DNA of 64,000 nucleotides from Prado023 sp963747335 (GTDB lineage Bacteria; Actinomycetota; Actinomycetes; S36-B12; CAIYMF01), in the NCBI GenBank assembly GCA_963747335.1, contig CAVVEV010000012.1, positions 248,001 through 312,000 of the forward strand, given 5' to 3'. Shown here in pieces: positions 7,417-16,305 of this stretch (the stretch's first letter is position 1; each line of letters begins with the position of its first letter). A program made the translations under genes and the position numbers. The notes below the pieces were generated by a model. The model did not search any database. It was given only the letters and a program-made list of their open reading frames with translations, and was not told the origin of the DNA.

Positions 7417-8673
7417 ATGACCTCGGAATCCGGCCCGACCCCCGACGACCAGCCCGCTGACGCAGCCGCCCAGCACGAGCGCGGCCGCATCTCCCGGCTC
7501 GTGCGCAACAAGGGGTTCGTCAAGTTGGTCGGGGCCCTCGCCGTCCTCGCCCTGCTGTACTACGCCTTCTTCGTGGTCCTGCCCCAGGAGGTGGACTGGG
7601 ACACAGTGTGGGCGGCCATCTCCGACCTCACGTCAAGCCAACTGGCAGCGCTGGGGGTGTCTGCCCTGGTGGTCATGGTCTGCCTCGGCTGGGCGGCCAA
7701 GGCCTCCCTACCCGGGCTGCGCCTCTATCAGGGCTTCGAGTCCTCGGCGACCAGCCAGATGACGGCCTTCGTGATCCCGCCACCGGGGGACTACATCATC
7801 CGGTTCGCGATGTACCGGACCTATGGGTTCACCGACGAGCAGTCCGGGATCTCGGTCATCATCGCCCTGGTCCTGCGCTACGTCATCACCTTCTTCATGC
7901 CGATCATCGGGCTGGCCGCGGTGGTCCTGGCCGGGCAGGTCACGGCCGACACAGGCTGGTGGCTCGTCGGCTACACCGCGGCGTTCCTGGCTGTGGTGTA
8001 CCTGCTGCGGCGCATCGTGCAGAGTGACGCGACCGCACATGCGGTGGGGCGATGGGTCAGTGCTGTCGTCACGTGGGTGATGGACCTGTTCCACCACTCG
8101 CCGTCGAAGGACATCGAGGCGATCGTCGTCGACTTCGGCCGCAAGACTCGCGGCACGGCGCAGGAGAACCGCGTCCCACTGCTTGCCTCGAACCTGGCCT
8201 GGGGGCTGAGCAACGTGCTCGTCCTGGGCATGGCCCTGCGCTTCAGCGGCTTGGATTCCACGACGCTCACCGGGGCGGAGATCCTGCTCATGACCGGCAT
8301 CGTGATGGTGGTCAACGTGCTGCCGGTGCCCGGCATCAACGCGCTCATCGTCCCAGACCTGTCAGCGGCGATGGGCCTGACGACAACGACGGAGCAGTCG
8401 CAGCTCACCGCTGCCCTGACGCTGTTCCGAGTCTGCACGTGGATCCTGCCGATGATCATCGGGGTGGGGATGTTCTTCGTCTGGCGCTACCGGGTCCGCA
8501 AGGACACGGTCACCACGGTGAACGCGGACTCCTCCGACGATGGCGGCTGGGCCCCGGTGAGACCGGGCGTCGACCCGGCCAACCCAGATGCGTCAGCGGG
8601 AGGCGGCCCGGCGGTACCGGGCAACCCCCAGGGGGACGAAGATCGCGAGCAGGACCAGACACCACAGGACTGA
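7417..8673 (+). CDS. UPF0104 / lysylphosphatidylglycerol synthase-like membrane protein
   Basis: A 418-residue integral membrane protein with roughly eight hydrophobic segments (for example residues 36-55, 77-97, 145-170, 180-196, 265-280, 287-303 and 340-362). It matches the lysylphosphatidylglycerol synthase membrane region / UPF0104 family (AglD-like), whose members flip or transfer lipid-linked groups; only the membrane part is present, so aminoacylation of lipid is not implied. The soluble ends are hydrophilic: Asp/Gln-rich N terminus and a long acidic Pro/Gly-rich C tail. The stop lies 81 bases inside the converging ABC permease gene, so the two coding ends overlap antisense. ATG start at 7417 with GGGAAGG upstream. 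Confidence 0.78.
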   Translation: MTSESGPTPDDQPADAAAQHERGRISRLVRNKGFVKLVGALAVLALLYYAFFVVLPQEVDWDTVWAAISDLTSSQLAALGVSALVVMVCLGWAAKASLPGLRLYQGFESSATSQMTAFVIPPPGDYIIRFAMYRTYGFTDEQSGISVIIALVLRYVITFFMPIIGLAAVVLAGQVTADTGWWLVGYTAAFLAVVYLLRRIVQSDATAHAVGRWVSAVVTWVMDLFHHSPSKDIEAIVVDFGRKTRGTAQENRVPLLASNLAWGLSNVLVLGMALRFSGLDSTTLTGAEILLMTGIVMVVNVLPVPGINALIVPDLSAAMGLTTTTEQSQLTAALTLFRVCTWILPMIIGVGMFFVWRYRVRKDTVTTVNADSSDDGGWAPVRPGVDPANPDASAGGGPAVPGNPQGDEDREQDQTPQD

Positions 8674-9399
8674 GGCCAGGACCGGGTTCTGCAGGGGCCA
8701 GTAGTCGGGGGCGACGTACCCGGGAGGGACGTTGCCGAACAGCTCGCGCACAGCAGCGGCCACGGCACTGATCGGGTTCCACGCTGCCACCGGCTGCAGC
8801 CACGTGGGCATCGTCTCCAGCGGAACGAACGCGTTGGACAGGAAGGTCAGCGGGAACAACCAGATCAGCCCAGCGGTCTGGGCCACCTCCACGCTGCGCA
8901 CGGACAGGCCGATCACCGCGCCGATCCACAGGAACGAGTACGCGAACAGGGCCAGGAGGGCGAAGGCACCAAGCACACTGACCACCGGGGCATCCGTGCG
9001 CCAGCCGACCAGCAGACCGGTCAGCGCCATGGCTGCGGTCGTGACCCCGGCGAAGGCCAGGTCGGCGAACGTCCGCCCGGCCAGGACGGCCGACCGCGCC
9101 ATCGGCAGGGATCGGAACCGGTCGAACAACCCTCGGGAGAGGTCGTCAGCCATCGCGATGCAGGTGGTGGCGCAGGTGAAGGCCACGGTCTGCACGAAGA
9201 TCCCACCCATCAGGTAGTCGGTGTAGTCCCCACCTCCGGGCACCTCGATCGCACCGCCGAAGACGAAGGCGAACAGCAGCACGAACATGATCGACTGGAT
9301 GATCCCGAAGACGATCGAGTCAGGCTGGCGGCGCAGGCGCGTGACGTTGCGCCATGTGATGGTCCGGGTGTCGGACAGCGTCTGTCCCAGGGCGCTCAT
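8593..9399 (-). CDS. ABC-2 type transporter permease (DrrB-like)
   Basis: A 268-residue permease with six hydrophobic segments, of the ABC-2/DrrB drug-exporter family. Typical features are TWRNVTRLRRQPDSIVFGIIQ before the first helix, FRSLPMARSAVLAGR (the DrrB coupling region) and the C-terminal NAFVPLETMPTWLQPVAAWNPIS segment conserved in antibiotic and lipid exporters. It should pair with the ATPase encoded just upstream. ATG at 9397-9399 has GAGGAAGGG upstream. The gene start lies 80 bases inside the ATPase reading frame, and its end overlaps the opposite-strand UPF0104 gene. Substrate unknown. Confidence 0.88.
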   Translation of the reverse strand: MSALGQTLSDTRTITWRNVTRLRRQPDSIVFGIIQSIMFVLLFAFVFGGAIEVPGGGDYTDYLMGGIFVQTVAFTCATTCIAMADDLSRGLFDRFRSLPMARSAVLAGRTFADLAFAGVTTAAMALTGLLVGWRTDAPVVSVLGAFALLALFAYSFLWIGAVIGLSVRSVEVAQTAGLIWLFPLTFLSNAFVPLETMPTWLQPVAAWNPISAVAAAVRELFGNVPPGYVAPDYWPLQNPVLASVLWCLVLLAIFVPLGVARYRRAASR

Positions 9400-10456
9400 G
9401 TGCGGGTTCCCTTCCTCGGATCGGACTGCGCAGCACGCTGCGTCGGAGACCCGCGGCGGATGCCCCGACAGCGCTGCCAGGGCCCGACGTCGTGTCGGAG
9501 GCCCCATCGGCTTCGGCGTGGCGCCCGGTGAGTTCGAGGAACACGTCGTCGAGGGTGGGCCGCCGAACCCCGATGTCCAGGATCTGCACGCCTCGCTCGT
9601 CGAAGGCCCGGACGGCGTCGAGGAGTGCGGTCGCGCCGCCCGCGACCGGGGCGACGAGTTGCCTGGAGTGCTCGTCGACGTCGATGACGCCGTTGGCCAG
9701 CCCGGACAGGACCTCGCGCGCGTCCCCGACCTGGCCCGCACCCACCGTGACGGCCAGGCGCTCGCCGCCGACCTGCGCCTTGAGCTCGTCGGAGGTCCCC
9801 CGCGCGATCACTCGCCCACGATCGACGACGGCGATGGAGTCGGCCAGCTTGTCGGCCTCGTCGAGGTACTGCGTGGTCAGCAGGACAGTCGTGCCCTCGG
9901 CAACCAGCCCCTCAATGACGTCCCAGAGGCCGATCCGGCTACGAGGGTCCAGCCCGGTCGTGGGTTCGTCGAGGAAGATGATCGGGGGCCGGGCGACCAG
10001 CGCGCCAGCAAGGTCGAGCCGGCGGCGCATGCCTCCCGAGTAGGTCTTCGCAGGCCTGTCAGCGGCCTCCACGAGGTCGAACTGCTCGAGGAGCTCAGTG
10101 GCACGTGCCCTCGAGTCGTCCATGCTGAAGTGGTAGAGCCGCCCCACCATCGCCAGGTTCTCCCGGCCCGTCAGGTACTCGTCAACGGCCGCGTACTGGC
10201 CGGAGAGGCCGATCGAGCGACGCACCCCCTGGGGGTCGGCGGCCACGTCGATCCCGTTGACTGATGCGCGCCCGGAGTCCGGCGCCAGGAGTGTGGTCAG
10301 GATGCGCACGGCCGTGGTCTTGCCCGCGCCGTTCGGGCCGAGCAGCCCGAGCACCGAGCCCGTCGGGACCTCGAGGTCCACGCCGTCGAGGGCACGGACC
10401 TCGCCCGACCTGCTCGGGAACACCTTGACCAGGGCCTCAGCGATGATGGCAGCCAT
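9320..10456 (-). CDS. ABC transporter ATP-binding protein (DrrA-like)
   Basis: A DrrA-type ATPase that powers export with the adjacent DrrB-like permease. Seen are Walker A GPNGAGKTT, the Q-loop in SIGLSGQYAAVDEYLTG, signature YSGGMRRRLDLA, Walker B IIFLDEPTTGLDPRSR and the DrrA C-terminal RRPTLDDVFLELTG. The residues after about 325 are low complexity and run 80 bases into drrB. A different frame gives an ending KGTRT with a stop overlapping the drrB ATG as ATGA, so a single extra base near 9430-9460 may have removed the natural stop. ATG at 10454-10456; a TTG four codons upstream is an alternative. Export substrate cannot be predicted. Confidence 0.88.
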   Translation of the reverse strand: MAAIIAEALVKVFPSRSGEVRALDGVDLEVPTGSVLGLLGPNGAGKTTAVRILTTLLAPDSGRASVNGIDVAADPQGVRRSIGLSGQYAAVDEYLTGRENLAMVGRLYHFSMDDSRARATELLEQFDLVEAADRPAKTYSGGMRRRLDLAGALVARPPIIFLDEPTTGLDPRSRIGLWDVIEGLVAEGTTVLLTTQYLDEADKLADSIAVVDRGRVIARGTSDELKAQVGGERLAVTVGAGQVGDAREVLSGLANGVIDVDEHSRQLVAPVAGGATALLDAVRAFDERGVQILDIGVRRPTLDDVFLELTGRHAEADGASDTTSGPGSAVGASAAGLRRSVLRSPIRGREPAHERPGTDAVRHPDHHMAQRHAPAPPA

Positions 10457-10626
10457 GGGGTGATCCAACCGCAGCCCCCTGACACCCGCATGCCGACGAG
10501 CCGGCCAGCGACCTTCGCGCGCCCTTCACGTGCCGATATCCGCACCCTTGGGCTCTGATATCCCCGAGGAGCGGGCGGGCGCTGCTACGTTCGGGATCAC
10601 CAAGGAGCCGGAGTCCGGGGGGACAC

Positions 10627-12492
10627 ATGGATCGCAGGGATGAGCGGGAGGGCGGCCGCGGGGCATCATCAGCGCGCCGCCGCGCGGCCGTCGCGGGAAC
10701 GGTGACCGCGATGCTCCTCGGTGGCCTGGCACCGCTGGCTGCGCCCTCGAGCGCCATCACCCCCCAGGCCGAGCAGACGTGGGAGACCGGGATCATCCGC
10801 AGCGTCGCCGACGGCGACACCGTGATCGTGGACATCCAGAGCGCCACCGACCCCGGGTTCATCGCACCGGCGGATCCGGCCCTTCGCTCGTACTGCGCTG
10901 AGCGGATGAACGCCGACGGCACCATGCCCCTCGACGACAACGACCTCGATGGCTGCCGGGTCAGGCTCAGCGGCATCCAGGCCCCGGAGAAGGCAGGCGC
11001 GAGCGGCGGGTCCGCCCTCCAGCAGTGCAAAGCCGACACCGCCACGTCCGCGCTCGCGGCGGTCCTGCCCACGGGGACCCAGGTGCAGTTGCGCTCGATC
11101 AGTGTGCGCTCGGTCGAGGATGGCTACTCCGGAGGGCGGCTGGCCCGGTCGGTGTACTACCAGGACAACTCCGGCGCCTGGGTCGATGCGGGTCGCGCGG
11201 TCCTCGCCGGGGGCCACGCGATGTGGTTCCCGCACAGCGTCGGCGACCTGGAGAAGCCGGAGTACGTCCACAACCTGGAGTACCGGCGGCTTGTCGATGA
11301 CGCCGCGGCACGCGGGGTGGGCCTCTGGTCGGCGGTCTACTGCGGGCCGTCGGCACCGGCGGCGGTACGCGCGTGGATCGTCTCCGACCCGATCGGCGAC
11401 GACGCCAACAACGAGCACGTCGTCGTGCTCAACGACTCCGATGCTGCACTGGATGTGAGCGGGTGGACAGTGCGCGACTCCTCGCTGACGACTCTCACCC
11501 TGCCGGCGGGCACCGTCCTGGGCCCACGCGACCACATCCGGGTGTTCACCGGCTCGACAGCCCTCGGCGTCCCCACCCCCCGCGACTTCCGCTTCAACGG
11601 GCCATCCCAGATGTTCGCCAACTGGGACCCAGCGGCCGGCTACTTCTACGGCGACGGTGCGTATGTCTACGATGCCCAGCCCGGTTATGCGTACGGCAAC
11701 CTGCGCGCCTGGTTCCACTACCCGTGCGACCCGGCCGCGTGCACTGACCCGCTGGTCGGGCGCGTGGTGATCGGTGCCGTGCAGTACGACCCGCCCGGAA
11801 CGGACACCGCGGCAGGCGAGTTCATCGAGCTCCGCAACACGTCTGGCGCGCCGGTGAGCCTGGGCGGGTACGCCTTCGGCCGGCAGGGCTCGCAGTACCC
11901 GTTCCCGCCGGCCACGGTGATCCCCGCCGGGGGCACGCTGCGCCTGTCCATGGGCGTGGGCATCGATACTGCGTACACCCTCTTCCTGGGCCGGACAGCG
12001 AGCCTCCTGGCCAACTCCGGCGACCTCCTCACGCTGGTCAACCTCAACCACGCCCCTGTCGACTGCCGGGCGTGGGGGGCGTTCACCTGCGCGGGGAAGC
12101 CCGTCAGTGGCCCGCTGGCCGGACCGGCGGTGGCCCCGGCGCCCGCTGCCGTTCCGGCGCCCGCTGCCGCGGCGCCAGTGGCTGTGGCGAGGACCAACCG
12201 ACCGGCCGCCCCGCGCGCCGTGCGGGCCAGCGCGAAGTCCAAGCGCGTCACGGTGCGCTGGGCTGCTCCGGTCCCCAACGGCACCAAGAAGGTCACCAAG
12301 TACCGCGCGAAGGTCTACCTGAGTTCCGGCAAGGCCCTGAAGTACCGCACCTCGTGCACCGCGAAGTCCAAGACCCTCAAGTGCCGGACGAAGAAGCTGC
12401 TCAAGGGCCGGACGTACGTGATCAAGGTCCAGGCCCGCAACTCGAAGGGGTACGGCGCCTCCTCGACGCCGGTGTCCATCCGAGTCAAGTGA
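10627..12492 (+). CDS. Secreted thermonuclease-like protein with lamin-tail and Fn3-like domains
   Basis: A 621-residue secreted protein. A signal peptide is visible (Arg-rich n-region, AAVAGTVTAMLLGGLAPLAA h-region, cleavage near ASSA/ITPQA, residues ~40-45). Next comes a staphylococcal-nuclease-like domain (about 53-225) with VADGDTVIVDI and RVRLSGIQAPE, then two lamin-tail-like beta-sandwich domains (about 248-345, NEHVVVLNDSD...SGWTVRD; about 375-475, GEFIELRNTSG...LGGYAF), a Pro/Ala linker, and a very basic C-terminal fibronectin-III-like domain (about 528-621). LTD and SNase domains are associated with secreted nucleases and DNA binding. The GGGGGG run upstream of ATG 10627 is the probable ribosome site. 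Catalytic Arg/Glu residues were not individually confirmed, so activity is inferred. Confidence 0.85.
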   Translation: MDRRDEREGGRGASSARRRAAVAGTVTAMLLGGLAPLAAPSSAITPQAEQTWETGIIRSVADGDTVIVDIQSATDPGFIAPADPALRSYCAERMNADGTMPLDDNDLDGCRVRLSGIQAPEKAGASGGSALQQCKADTATSALAAVLPTGTQVQLRSISVRSVEDGYSGGRLARSVYYQDNSGAWVDAGRAVLAGGHAMWFPHSVGDLEKPEYVHNLEYRRLVDDAAARGVGLWSAVYCGPSAPAAVRAWIVSDPIGDDANNEHVVVLNDSDAALDVSGWTVRDSSLTTLTLPAGTVLGPRDHIRVFTGSTALGVPTPRDFRFNGPSQMFANWDPAAGYFYGDGAYVYDAQPGYAYGNLRAWFHYPCDPAACTDPLVGRVVIGAVQYDPPGTDTAAGEFIELRNTSGAPVSLGGYAFGRQGSQYPFPPATVIPAGGTLRLSMGVGIDTAYTLFLGRTASLLANSGDLLTLVNLNHAPVDCRAWGAFTCAGKPVSGPLAGPAVAPAPAAVPAPAAAAPVAVARTNRPAAPRAVRASAKSKRVTVRWAAPVPNGTKKVTKYRAKVYLSSGKALKYRTSCTAKSKTLKCRTKKLLKGRTYVIKVQARNSKGYGASSTPVSIRVK

Positions 12493-12630
12493 CCGGCTCC
12501 GGGCTCGAGGGTCGGGGCCACCGACCGGCGGCCGGACGTCACACAACCGTGACCGGCGGGTGCACCCAGTCACACCGCCGCAACAGGCCGGAAACGGCCA
12601 TCCCATCGGGCAGACCTACACTTGGCGCCC

Positions 12631-14154
12631 GTGAACCCCAACCCCACCGACCAGGCAGAAGTCCCTGACCTGGCGCAGAAGTCCCCCATCCGCACCGACC
12701 TCCCCGCCTGGGACCGATGGTTCGAGCTGACCCAGCGCGGGTCGACGCTCGGCACCGAGTTCCGCGGCGGACTGGTCACGTTCTTCACGATGGCCTACAT
12801 CGTGGTGCTCAACCCGCTGATCATCGGCACCGCCCAGGACATCAACGGCAACTACATCGGCGGCGGGGACAACCCCGTGGTGTCGATCGGCCTCGTGGCG
12901 GGCGTGACCGCCCTCATCGCCGGCATCCTGACCATCGCGATGGGCGCCTTCGGGCGCTTCCCCCTGGCAATCGCTGCCGGCCTGGGCCTCAACGGATTCC
13001 TGGCCTTCACCATCGCCCCGCTGATGACCTGGCCGCAGGCCATGGGCCTGGTGGTCCTCGAGGGCCTGATCATCTTCGCCCTCGTCCTCACTGGCCTGCG
13101 GGTCAAGGTGTTCAACGCCATCCCGGAGGCACTGAAGTACGCCATCGGAGTCGGCATCGGCCTGTTCATCGCCCTGATCGGGCTGGTGGACGCGGGCATC
13201 GTGCGCCCGGGAGTCCCGCTGATCACGTTCGGTGTCAACGGCGCGCTGCGGGGCTGGCCCACCGTGGTGTTCGTGTTCGGGCTGCTGCTGATGATCGTCC
13301 TGGTCACCAAGCGGGTGAAGGGCGCGATCCTCATCGGGATCCTGGTCACGGCCGCGCTCGCGATCGCCCTGGAGTCGGTCCTGGAGATCGGGCCCTTCAA
13401 CGACGGCAACCCGGACACCCCGAACAACCCGACGGGGTGGGCGCTGAACGTCCCCCGCTTCCCGGACACGTGGGTCAGCACGCCGGACCTGAGCATCCTC
13501 GGGCAGTTCTCGCTCGTGGGCGCGTTCACGGCCGTCGGCGTGGTCACCGCATCGCTGTTCGTGTTCTCCCTGCTGCTCACGGACTTCTTCGACACGATGG
13601 GCACGGTCACCGCCCTGGCCCACGAGGCTGAGCTCACCGACGCCGAGGAGAACATCCCGCACCTCGAGTCGATCCTGCTGGTCGACTCGGCTGCCGCCGC
13701 GGTCGGCGGTGCGGCCTCGGTCTCGAGCAACACCAGCTACATCGAGAGTGCCGCGGGCATCGGCGAGGGTGCCCGCACCGGCATCGCGGCCATCGTGGCC
13801 GGCGCGCTGTTCCTCCTGGCCGTGTTCGTGACCCCGCTGGTGTCGGTGATCCCCTACGAGGCAGCCACTCCCGCCCTGGTGATCGTGGGCTTCCTGATGA
13901 TGACCCAGATCAAGCACATCCCGTTCGACGACTACACGATCGGGATCCCCGCGTTCCTGACGATCATCATCATGCCGTTCACCTACTCGATCGCCAACGG
14001 GATCGGCGCGGGCATCGTGACCTACACGATGCTGCAGATCGCGACCGGGCGGACCCGCCAGATCCCGGGCCTTCTGTGGATCGTCTCGGCCGCGTTCGTC
14101 GTGTTCTTCGCGATCGATCCGGTGACGAACCTGCTCGACTCGATCACCGGCTGA
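12631..14154 (+). CDS. NCS2 family permease, AzgA-like (guanine/hypoxanthine)
   Basis: A 507-residue purine permease of the NCS2 family with about 12 membrane segments. Diagnostic segments are TEFRGGLVTFFTMAYIVVLNP near the N terminus (split here across the first helix), GLNGFLAFTIAP, TDFFDTMGTVTALA and SSNTSYIESAAGIGEGARTG, matching the AzgA/PbuG subgroup that imports hypoxanthine, guanine or adenine by proton symport. A GTG start at 12631 is used; a TTG at 12622 in frame is possible. A strong hairpin follows the gene. No purine riboswitch was recognised upstream. Confidence 0.93.
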   Translation: MNPNPTDQAEVPDLAQKSPIRTDLPAWDRWFELTQRGSTLGTEFRGGLVTFFTMAYIVVLNPLIIGTAQDINGNYIGGGDNPVVSIGLVAGVTALIAGILTIAMGAFGRFPLAIAAGLGLNGFLAFTIAPLMTWPQAMGLVVLEGLIIFALVLTGLRVKVFNAIPEALKYAIGVGIGLFIALIGLVDAGIVRPGVPLITFGVNGALRGWPTVVFVFGLLLMIVLVTKRVKGAILIGILVTAALAIALESVLEIGPFNDGNPDTPNNPTGWALNVPRFPDTWVSTPDLSILGQFSLVGAFTAVGVVTASLFVFSLLLTDFFDTMGTVTALAHEAELTDAEENIPHLESILLVDSAAAAVGGAASVSSNTSYIESAAGIGEGARTGIAAIVAGALFLLAVFVTPLVSVIPYEAATPALVIVGFLMMTQIKHIPFDDYTIGIPAFLTIIIMPFTYSIANGIGAGIVTYTMLQIATGRTRQIPGLLWIVSAAFVVFFAIDPVTNLLDSITG

Positions 14155-14176
14155 CCCACCACCCCTTCGTCCTTCC

Positions 14177-14209
14177 CAGGGGCACCTGTCCACGTGGCGG
14201 GTGCCCCTG
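14177..14209 (+). terminator. Hairpin terminator after the purine permease
   Basis: A perfect 10-bp inverted repeat (CAGGGGCACC at 14177-14186 and its complement at 14200-14209) begins 23 bases after the permease stop. No T tract follows, but position and stability suit a terminator. Confidence 0.6.
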
Positions 14210-14238
14210 CCCACATCCGGGCTGCGAGGATCGGGGGC

Positions 14239-14847
14239 GTGATCAGGGACGCCACCCCGGCCGATGCCCCGGCGCTGTACCGGATCTGCCTGCTGACCGG
14301 TGACGCCGGCGGGGACGCGACCACCCTGCACGCCGACCAGGACCTGCTCGGCGAGGTCTATGTGGGTCCCTACCTGCACCTCGCGCCGTCCGTCGCGGTG
14401 GTGGCGGTCGATGAGGATGGTGCGGCCGTGGGCTACGTCCTCGGGACGCCGGACACCCGGGCGTTCGCCCTCGCCTGCGAGGCACAGTGGTGGCCGGCAC
14501 TGCGGACCCGGCATCCGCTGGTGGCGGCGGACGGCGCCCCCGGGCGAACCCCCGCGGATCAGGCTGTGGTGGAGCTCCTCCATGCTCCCCCGGCCCTGGA
14601 CCGGGACCTGTTCCCGGCCTACAGCGCACACCTGCACATCGACCTGCTTCCCCGCGCCCAGGGCCGCGGGGCCGGCCGGGCGCTGATGGACCACATGATC
14701 GATCGGCTGCACTCCGCGGGGGCGACCGGCGTGCACCTCGGAGTGGATCCGCGCAACACCAGCGCCCTCTCGTTCTACGAGCACCTCGGCTTCACCCGAT
14801 GGGGGTCGGACCCGGATGCCGTCACGCTGGTCCGCCCCCTCGTGTGA
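14239..14847 (+). CDS. GNAT family N-acetyltransferase
   Basis: A 202-residue acetyltransferase. The opening IRDATPADAPALYRICLLTG is the usual first strand and helix of GNAT enzymes; LHIDLLPRAQGRGAGRALMD holds the acetyl-CoA binding motif (Q/R-x-x-G-x-G/A), and GVDPRNTSALSFYEHLGFTRWG is the C-terminal motif B. The long middle (residues ~75-130) resembles bacterial homologues of O-GlcNAcase-associated acetyltransferases, but this assignment is tentative. The GTG at 14239 has GGATCGGGGG upstream and matches the start of homology; a GTG at 14194 would add 15 unlikely residues. Substrate unknown. Confidence 0.82.
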   Translation: MIRDATPADAPALYRICLLTGDAGGDATTLHADQDLLGEVYVGPYLHLAPSVAVVAVDEDGAAVGYVLGTPDTRAFALACEAQWWPALRTRHPLVAADGAPGRTPADQAVVELLHAPPALDRDLFPAYSAHLHIDLLPRAQGRGAGRALMDHMIDRLHSAGATGVHLGVDPRNTSALSFYEHLGFTRWGSDPDAVTLVRPLV

Positions 14848-14915
14848 GAGTCCGAGCGCCGACGTCCGGGCCAGGACGGGTCGCGCGGCGGACCGACTCG
14901 GCGCACAATCGTGGC

Positions 14916-15242
14916 GTGAGCGGCTGGGGTTCGTACTCGTTCCTGTACGGGCCCCTGCTCGCCCTGGCCGCACTCGGCGGCCTCGCGCTGGTCGCCCGGT
15001 GGGCCAGCCAGAGCGGGACATCGCTCATCGAGGCGCCTCCTCGGCAGGGCAGCGCCGAGGAGTACGGCCTGATGATCCCCGTGGCCAGCCCCGCGAGCGC
15101 GCGGGCCTCGCACGACATCGCCGGGCAGCTCAACGCCGCCGGCGTTCGGTGCCGGGAGGTCACCACGAGCGAGGGTGCGCGGGTCATGGTGTGGGCCGAG
15201 GATGTGGCCCGGGCACGCGCCGTCCTGGACCCCCCTCGCTGA
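14916..15242 (+). CDS. Small membrane-anchored protein with DUF2007-like C-terminal fold
   Basis: A 108-residue protein: one N-terminal membrane segment (about 5-29, SFLYGPLLALAALGGLALVARW), a linker, then a ~60-residue ferredoxin-like domain (DYGLMIPVASPASA-type beta-alpha start, DIAGQLNAAGVRCREV, ARVMVWAEDVARARAVL) that resembles the DUF2007 'putative signal transducing' domain found in short actinobacterial proteins. The GTG start at 14916 was selected because the membrane helix begins shortly after. Function unknown. It converges with the CDF transporter gene. Confidence 0.62.
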   Translation: MSGWGSYSFLYGPLLALAALGGLALVARWASQSGTSLIEAPPRQGSAEEYGLMIPVASPASARASHDIAGQLNAAGVRCREVTTSEGARVMVWAEDVARARAVLDPPR

Positions 15243-15275
15243 TGGACGCGGCGGCGGTCAGCCCACGCGGACGGC

Positions 15276-16193
15276 TCAGGTCCGGTCCCACCCGGGGTCG
15301 GTGTGCAGCTCCACGTTCACCCACAGCAAGCGCCCGGGCTCTGCCAGGAGCGTGATCAGCGACCGGCGCACGCGGTCCGCGTCGTCGAGCACCCACCCCT
15401 GGTCATCGCCGACCAGGAAGTCCAGCTCCACGTAGACCTTGCGCCCCAGCTTGCCGATCCGAGCTGTCGGCTCCGGGAGCCCGAACTCGGTCCGGACGTC
15501 AGCGATGGCCGCGTGGATCGGGTCGGTGACCGAGGGATCCGGCACGCCCTCGAGCAGCTCGCGGAACGCCTGGCGGAGCATCCGCACCGGTGTCGGCAGG
15601 ATCAGTCCCGCCGCGATCAGCACGAGGACCGGGTCGATGAACGGCGCCACGTTCGACCAGGCCGAGCCCTGCAGCGCGACCGCCACAGCGAACCCGATCA
15701 CCATCGCCACGCCGAGCACGACCCCGGCATGCCACTGGTCGACCTCGGCGGACACCAGGTCCGACCCCTCCCGCCAGCGCACCAGCATCTGGCGCACCAC
15801 CACCGCGGCGATCAGGCTCAGCAGTGAGTACACCAGGGCCGAGCCCACCTCGGTCTCGCTGCCCCCCGACAGGATCACGCCCACGGCATCCACAGCCGCG
15901 TACCCGAACGTCCCGGCCAGGACCAGCGCCTGGGTCGCGACCACCAGAGGCGCCAGCGCCTCCCGACCGAACGGGTACGTCGGGGTCGGACCTGCCGCCA
16001 CCAGGGCTGCTGCCCGCAGCCCGAACCACGAAAGCACGAAGCCGACGATCGAGTAGATGCCGTCGAACAGGATCACCTGCGACTCGGCGGCCAACCCCCA
16101 GACGATCCCGACGGCGGCCAGCGCCAGTGCCGCGAAGGCAGAGATCCGCAACCCCAGGGACTCCCGCTGGTCGACCTGCGTGTCCATGCCCAT
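15276..16193 (-). CDS. Cation diffusion facilitator (CDF) family transporter
   Basis: A 305-residue membrane transporter with six hydrophobic segments and a cytosolic C-terminal domain (about 215-305) of CDF shape. The second helix carries LFDGIYSIVGFVLSWFGLRAA, equivalent to the SDxxHS-type metal site of CDF proteins; the fifth helix has AEVDQWHAGVVLGVAM with Asp and His in place of the usual HxxxD. CDF proteins export Zn, Co, Fe or Mn by proton antiport. The altered residues make the metal uncertain. Start ATG at 16191-16193; a second ATG two codons in is possible. Confidence 0.8.
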   Translation of the reverse strand: MGMDTQVDQRESLGLRISAFAALALAAVGIVWGLAAESQVILFDGIYSIVGFVLSWFGLRAAALVAAGPTPTYPFGREALAPLVVATQALVLAGTFGYAAVDAVGVILSGGSETEVGSALVYSLLSLIAAVVVRQMLVRWREGSDLVSAEVDQWHAGVVLGVAMVIGFAVAVALQGSAWSNVAPFIDPVLVLIAAGLILPTPVRMLRQAFRELLEGVPDPSVTDPIHAAIADVRTEFGLPEPTARIGKLGRKVYVELDFLVGDDQGWVLDDADRVRRSLITLLAEPGRLLWVNVELHTDPGWDRT

Positions 16194-16305
16194 CCGAGGA
16201 TCAAAGCAGCACACAGCCCACTGTGACCAACACCATGCCCGCCGCGCACCCCTCCACCGCGACGGATAGGGTCGCTGGACACGACCGTCGCCCCAGGAGG
16301 ACCGC

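Noticed and set aside
8593..10456. DrrAB genes as sign of an antibiotic gene cluster
   Set aside because: No biosynthetic genes flank them; DrrAB-type exporters are common stand-alone systems.
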